Shown here: one piece after another, positions 7,038-10,333 of the stretch | Numbering within the stretch: the stretch's first letter is position 1 | Layout: every line of letters starts with the position of its first letter | Assembly (NCBI GenBank): GCA_027382625.1 | Contig: JAJKFJ010025093.1 | Span: 1-10,333 of the forward strand | Length of the DNA: 10,333 nucleotides | Source of the DNA: Tetmemena sp. SeJ-2015 | Lineage: Eukaryota > Ciliophora > Spirotrichea > Sporadotrichida > Oxytrichidae | Direction of reading: 5' to 3' | Program-made: the position numbers and the translations under genes | The notes under the pieces: generated by a model | What the model was told of the DNA's origin: nothing | Seen by the model: the letters and a program-made list of their open reading frames with translations, nothing else | The model's database searches: none

Positions 7038-7663
7038 TCAACACTCAAAGACTAGATTTTTATATTTTTATAATAGTAAATCAATAATTATCTTTTTCGT
7101 TTATAAATGCAAATCAATCTACGTGTAAATTAAAAATATCTCTATTCATGATTTAAAAAAAATGTTTTTATCATAATCGATATTTTATTTTTATTTAGAT
7201 AAAAGTTTCAATAATGAAATCACCAATACTTATAAATAGAAAAAATAGGCAAGACAAAATATAAGGTGAAAATAGTTATTTTTTTAATAAGAATGAGGTT
7301 GTCTACGACTCCTAATCATCTTAATACTGGTAGTGGCTTTAATATAGTATAGAATTTTATTATAAATAAAAATCTGTTAAAATATAAACTGGCGATTTGC
7401 AAAATTGTTGCAATTATAATCACTGGTTTGTTTTATCTCAATCAATTTCTGTATAATCATTTTGTAAGGAGAAAATTATTTTTTCTTTCAAAATCCTCAA
7501 TATAAGTTTTTTTAGACAGTGACCTACTATAATTATGTTCTTGGAAATCCTGTAAAAGTGAATAAAAATAGTTTATTTTTATTTAAATAGACTGCTGCAT
7601 CTATGCAATCTATTTAAAATGACTTATGTATTAACTTTATACTCCAATAAAATATCAGGTTTA
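7038..7663. other. AT-rich spacer
   Basis: After the Ser-rich tail of the large gene the sequence becomes AT-rich with low third-position G/C in every frame. Frame 2 is open to a TGA at 7520 but loses all protein character. I see no terminator-like or RNA feature apart from the inverted repeat at 7582-7618. It probably holds the 3' flank of the upstream gene and the 5' flank of the next. Confidence 0.6.
7582..7618. repeat. Interrupted inverted repeat
   Basis: TTTAAATAGA (7582-7591) pairs with TCTATTTAAA (7609-7618). An inner TGCAT (7596-7600) pairs with ATGCA (7603-7607), leaving a 2-base loop. The structure sits in the spacer about 45 bases before the next gene's ATG. Its role is unknown: it could be a folded regulatory element or a chance palindrome in AT-rich DNA. 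Confidence 0.6.
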
Positions 7664-8668
7664 ATGGACTTTTAAGTCCCTAAATTCTACCAAAGCAACG
7701 GCACAGGCCAAGCAAACAAATCGCCAAGTTTCCTTTACAAGATAATGATTTTAATCTCTGATTTATGATTATCGAATATATGTATAAAGATGATAGTTAG
7801 AGTTAATTCTCAGAGTAGTTGCAGCAGCAATTCTTGTAATTTTACTAGAAAGAGAATAGAAACTATCGGAGACAGCAGACTATGCAAAACAGAATGGCTA
7901 AGGTCGATCTCCAAAAGTTTATATTTAATGCTGAATTAAAGTCAGTGAAGGACAAATATCTGAATGAGATAAACACCAGGCAATACAACAACGCAGTAAA
8001 TAACAAGTTCAACAAATGTGCACTCAAGCTTCAACTTGCATGGAGGATTTAATTAGTATTAATTGAGAGGAGATTTAGTGCGAGGAAGGAACTCAAGAAA
8101 CTTCAAGATTCTTTTGACAGGAAATAATATGCTATCATATATAATTGAATTGGAAATACAACAGAGAAAAAGTGAGAACGCTGCTGGAGGAGATAGATAA
8201 AAACCTGTAGCCTCGTAAATAGATGTTTGAAAAGGAAGACGAAGAACAAAAGAGGAGGAGCCACAGGCACAAATTCCAAGAGAAAATAATTAACATAGGT
8301 AGCTTAGTGGTGTTATAATATATTGAATTGACTGTGGTCGACAAATCGGACTCGCTGAGTTCTCTTTTCTTCAATTCTAGCTCAAAACAAGAGGACGAGG
8401 AAGAAAACAAAAGCCCAAATACAGAAGGTCAAAAGAGCTCAATTCGATCATCTGTCATATAAGGAAAGCTCACAGTGATATCAATTCTTCATTCTGTTTT
8501 AAGCATTCATCAAGGACCCCTACTTCATATAAGATCAAAATTGGGTTAGGAGGCCAAGGCCCTCACTCTACTTTCAAAAAAAATATCTCGGGCAAATAAA
8601 CTCTACATAAAGCTCCAAATTTAATTGTTTAATTTAATTAAAAATTGCAATTTCTCCATATAAATTGA
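7664..8668 (+). CDS. Uncharacterised charged helical protein, interrupted by IESs
   Basis: ATG 7664 opens MDFQVPKFYQSNGTGQANK in frame 2. The reading moves to frame 1 at about 7765, to frame 0 at about 8157 and to frame 2 by about 8510, ending at TGA 8666-8668. Removing the three pointer-flanked segments (20, 32 and 29 bases) leaves 924 bases: 307 residues plus stop. The N-terminus is Gln-rich. The middle is charged and helical (NAELKSVKDKYLNEINTRQ), with an IQ-like segment LQLAWRIQLVLIERRFSARK, then EKVRTLLEEIDK, an acidic KQEDEEENK and a Gly-rich KIGLGGQGPHSTFKK near the end. Third positions are G/C-rich compared with the spacers. I recognise no family. The IQ-like helix suggests a binding or scaffold role, but that is inference. 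Confidence 0.7.
7745..7770 (+). other. Candidate IES, pointer ATGATT
   Basis: ATGATT at 7745-7750 and 7765-7770 is 20 bases apart. Removal takes frame 2 (SPSFLYKIM) to frame 1 (IIEYMYKDDSQSQFSEQ) and avoids the TGA at 7766-7768. The 14-base interval is AT-rich. Alternatively ATG 7765 would be the gene start and the upstream MDFQV segment would be chance, but that segment is clearly more G/C-rich and protein-like than the spacer. Confidence 0.5.
8120..8158 (+). other. Candidate IES, 7-bp pointer GGAAATA
   Basis: GGAAATA is repeated at 8120-8126 and 8152-8158. The 25-base interval is 84% A+T, inside a stretch that is otherwise far less AT-rich. It contains the frame-1 TGA at 8146-8148. Removal of 32 bases joins KLQDSFDRK to YNREKVRTLLEEIDK in frame 0. 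No GT..AG intron fits. This is the clearest IES-like site in the window. Confidence 0.7.
8480..8513 (+). other. Candidate IES, pointer ATCAA
   Basis: Frame 0 must change to frame 2 here, because frame 2 reads SRTPTSYKIKIGLGGQG and reaches a plausible TGA at 8666. ATCAA at 8480 and 8509 (29 apart) gives the right phase and an AT-rich 24-base interval. CATTC at 8490 and 8504 (14 apart) gives the same frame change. The junction is supported but the pointer choice is not unique. Confidence 0.45.
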
Positions 8669-8924
8669 CTTATAAACCAATATTATTTTTATGAATTCAT
8701 TAAAACTTTGCTCTATCTATATATCACGCTTATTTTCTTATCCATATAAGCTTGATAATCTTTGTTTTCTAGCTGATTTTTTGGCTGTTTGATTGAATTG
8801 ATATTAAAAATAAACAGCGTTGCTCCAACTTCAATAATTTGTAATTGATATATTTGTGTATATTTTATAATAAACAGAGATAGATAGATAATTATTTTAA
8901 TAAAATTTAAAGCAGGAGGCTTAA
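8669..8924. other. AT-rich spacer
   Basis: The two neighbouring genes are separated by 256 bases of strongly AT-rich sequence with no protein-like reading, containing a short GATA run near 8879-8890. I see no RNA gene, telomeric repeat or clear promoter motif. Confidence 0.6.
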
Positions 8925-10333
8925 ATGAGGAAACAACTTTTTCTAACTAACTAATTCATGTGAAAAGATAGAGCTAACGACAGCCTGTACTATTTAATAA
9001 TTATTAATTTTGAGCCTTCTTCCCCTGGAAGTGTAGAGTCTCTGGCCCAAGAGTCTCTTCGAAGGTAATAACATTCTTAGTATTCCTCATATATATTTGT
9101 GTAGTATGAAAACAAACCAGAGCAATAGCCTGTTTAAGAGAAAGAAGTCGAACATGAGTGGGGGCGCAAGCCCTCGGGGCATTATTTCACAATTCGGTCA
9201 GTTGCAGACAAGCTTCCTCAGGCCTCTCATGAAGAACAAAGCTTATAATTGTTGTCAAAATATATCTTATATAATATTTAAAGTAATGGAGGATATATTT
9301 GAGAAGACACAGAAGTAGCTGCAAATCAAGATGTAAGCTTAAAAAGGATTAAATTCTACATAGAGATCACAACAAGTAAACGCTCAAACATCTTGTCGAA
9401 ATAAGCAACTCACTCACGCATTTTTCAAAGCAGCAGAAGAGAAAACTCAAGTAAGCATTTATCATTCAATAAAAATGTGTAGAGTGCAGTAGAAAAATTA
9501 AGTCATCACTAAACAATTAAATATTTTTAACTAAAGCGAAAGGTGGATAACTTGGAATAAACCTCAAAGGTGCTGTTAATATAAGACCTCTAGTTGCTGA
9601 TTAAGGTCAAAAGAGCGTAGTCAAAAAGCAAGTGTATTTAAAACTTAATTGATTAAAATTTTGCTTAAAAACTATTCTTCAGGTTTTTATTTGAAGTGTT
9701 GCTAGGCAGGCCTTTGAATACCCCATTCTTGTAAGCGAGATCTCTGATTGGTGAATCCCCAGGAGTAGCTTACGATAAGGGAGGGATTGTGATAAACAAG
9801 GGAGCAGGTGGAAGAGTTTTAGGGCAATAATTTGATTGGAAGATTAGCCTGTAGCACATTGACAAGAAACCCACCCCTGACCAGCAGCTATGCTTATTTA
9901 ACTTATTATGAGCAAACAAAAGGTCCAAAGTTGCGAACCCCTAATTAAGACTTGAAAACAGATTTGTCAAAAGACAAGGAAAAGCCAGAGTCCATTTAGC
10001 AGAAAATGCAGGCTGAAATACTTCCAAACTATATAAAGGTGTTCTTTGGCAAGAAACAGAAGAATATCATTCTCCAGGAAATGGTAGACGAGAAAAAACT
10101 CAATCAGAGCTTCAGAGCAAAGAAGCCAATCAACATGTGGGATGAGGCAATCATTGGAAGCACACACACATAATCACATTAAATATCAGTTTTATTAAGC
10201 TATGTGAGTAAAGATAACTCTAGGTCTACTGCCAATTAATTTCTTCTAAGCTTGGGCTTCATAACTCCCAAGTAAAAAGAGAATTCAAACTTCAATGATT
10301 AAGAATGGATCTTTTATAATTATGAGAAGAAAA
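8925..10333 (+). CDS. Uncharacterised protein, 5' part, runs off the window end
   Basis: The proposed start is ATG 8925 (MRKQLFLTN); internal ATGs at 9106 and later are alternatives. Coding order: frame 0 to 9064 (EPSSPGSVESLAQESLR), intron, frame 1 from 9105 (SMKTNQSNSLFKRKKSN), AT-rich insertion at about 9242-9279, frame 1 to 9450 (THAFFKAAEEKTQ), intron, frame 0 from 9483 (KVDNLEQTSKVLLIQDLQLL), intron, frame 0 from 9683 (FLFEVLLGRPLNTPFLQARS; then GGIVINKGAGGRVLGQQFDW), a candidate IES at 9883-9914, and frame 1 to the end (NYIKVFFGKKQKNIILQEM). Third positions are G/C-rich. The N-terminal part is basic and Ser/Gln-rich, the middle helical, and the Gly-containing part from 9700 to 9870 looks like a folded beta-rich domain. 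I recognise no family. No stop is reached by 10333. Confidence 0.65.
8947..8978 (+). other. Candidate IES, pointer CTAAC
   Basis: CTAAC at 8947-8951 and 8974-8978 is 27 bases apart. The interval contains the in-frame TGA at 8961-8963 and is AT-rich. Removal keeps frame 0 and joins MRKQLFLTN to DSLYYLIIINFEPSSPG. A further CTAAC at 8943 overlaps the first copy but is out of phase. If the real start is downstream of 8961, this junction is not needed. Confidence 0.35.
9065..9104 (+). other. 40-nt intron
   Basis: GTAATAACATT...TTGTGTAG, 40 bases and AT-rich, has a strong donor and acceptor. It splits an AGT codon after its second base and changes frame 0 (ESLAQESLR) to frame 1 (SMKTNQSNSLFKRKK). 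The flanking exons are clearly more G/C-rich than the intron. Confidence 0.75.
9238..9283 (+). other. Candidate in-frame IES, pointer AAAG
   Basis: AAAG at 9238-9241 and 9280-9283 brackets 38 bases that are about 87% A+T inside a G/C-richer coding region. The 42-base loss keeps frame 1 and joins RPLMKNK to VMEDIFEKTQKQL. The segment has no stop (it would encode AYNCCQNISYIIFK), so composition alone marks it as an insertion. Confidence 0.45.
9451..9482 (+). other. 32-nt intron
   Basis: GTAAGCATTT...TGTGTAG, 32 bases, sits at phase 0 after a CAA codon. It moves frame 1 (FKAAEEKTQ) to frame 0 (SAVEKLSHHQTIKYF), the frame with G/C-rich third positions through 9630. The donor matches that of the intron at 5255. 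Confidence 0.7.
9632..9682 (+). other. Probable 51-nt intron
   Basis: GTGTATTTAAAA...ATTCTTCAG, 51 bases and AT-rich, is divisible by three. Splicing completes an AAG codon and joins KRAQSKSK to FLFEVLLGRPLNTPF within frame 0. The unspliced reading has no stop, but it would insert an AT-rich stretch unlike the neighbouring exons. Confidence 0.6.
9883..9914 (+). other. Candidate IES, pointer AGCA
   Basis: AGCA at 9883-9886 and 9911-9914 is 28 bases apart with a 75% A+T interval. The frame-0 TGA at 9909-9911 spans the interval end and the first base of the second pointer copy. Removal joins frame 0 (HIDKKPTPDQQ) to frame 1 (TKGPKLRTPNQDLKTDL), giving a smooth polar reading. The only GT..AG alternative would be an unusually C-rich intron from 9851. 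Confidence 0.5.

Noticed and set aside
8135..8410. Minus-strand Ser-rich open frame
   Set aside because: Its Ser run is the complement of the + strand acidic and Lys-rich codons (GAG/GAA/AGG). The + strand reading is far better.
9967..10167. Minus-strand open frame of 66 codons near the window end
   Set aside because: Antisense to the well-supported third gene.
1..10333. Telomeric repeats, transposon ends, CRISPR, rRNA or bacterial operon signals
   Set aside because: None seen. No C4A4/G4T4 runs, no long terminal repeats and no Shine-Dalgarno-linked gene clusters.
1186..10333. All frame changes as sequencing indels
   Set aside because: Most sites lack a homopolymer, and many need removal of 20-70 AT-rich bases between exact repeats to remove a stop as well. 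Single-base error remains possible at the six-T run 4755-4760.

Overview
The window looks like germline (micronuclear) DNA of a spirotrich, probably hypotrich, ciliate of the Oxytricha/Stylonychia type. On the + strand, long protein-like readings appear only when TAA and TAG are read as glutamine and TGA is the sole stop. These readings have raised G/C at third codon positions. They contain short introns of about 30-50 bases with GT..AG ends. They are also broken about twenty times by a TGA or a frame change. At most breaks a 4-9 base direct repeat brackets a short, usually AT-rich segment whose loss together with one repeat copy restores exactly the frame that continues. That is the layout of macronuclear-destined segments (MDSs), internal eliminated sequences (IESs) and pointers. 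The taxon, the IES reading and the gene boundaries are inferences made by eye. Frames below are named by codon-start position modulo 3 (0, 1, 2).

Layout: 1-1185 is AT-rich and mostly non-coding, with one odd standard-code open stretch at 275-496. 1186 to about 7037 reads as one very large interrupted gene, although it could be two. About 7038-7663 is an AT-rich spacer with an inverted repeat. 7664-8668 is a compact second gene of about 307 codons after removal of three IESs. 8669-8924 is an AT-rich spacer. About 8925 to the window end is a third gene, 3'-truncated, with three well-formed introns and three candidate IESs. All genes are on the + strand. Open frames on the - strand are shadows.

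No protein could be assigned to a named family. The large protein is polar, low-complexity and Gln/Ser/Asn-rich, with one IQ-type (calmodulin-binding-like) motif, an acidic tract, a 9-residue tandem repeat and a basic Ser-rich tail. The second gene encodes a charged helical protein with an IQ-like helix. Nothing shows that the three genes act together; their shared feature is the need for DNA elimination before they can be read.
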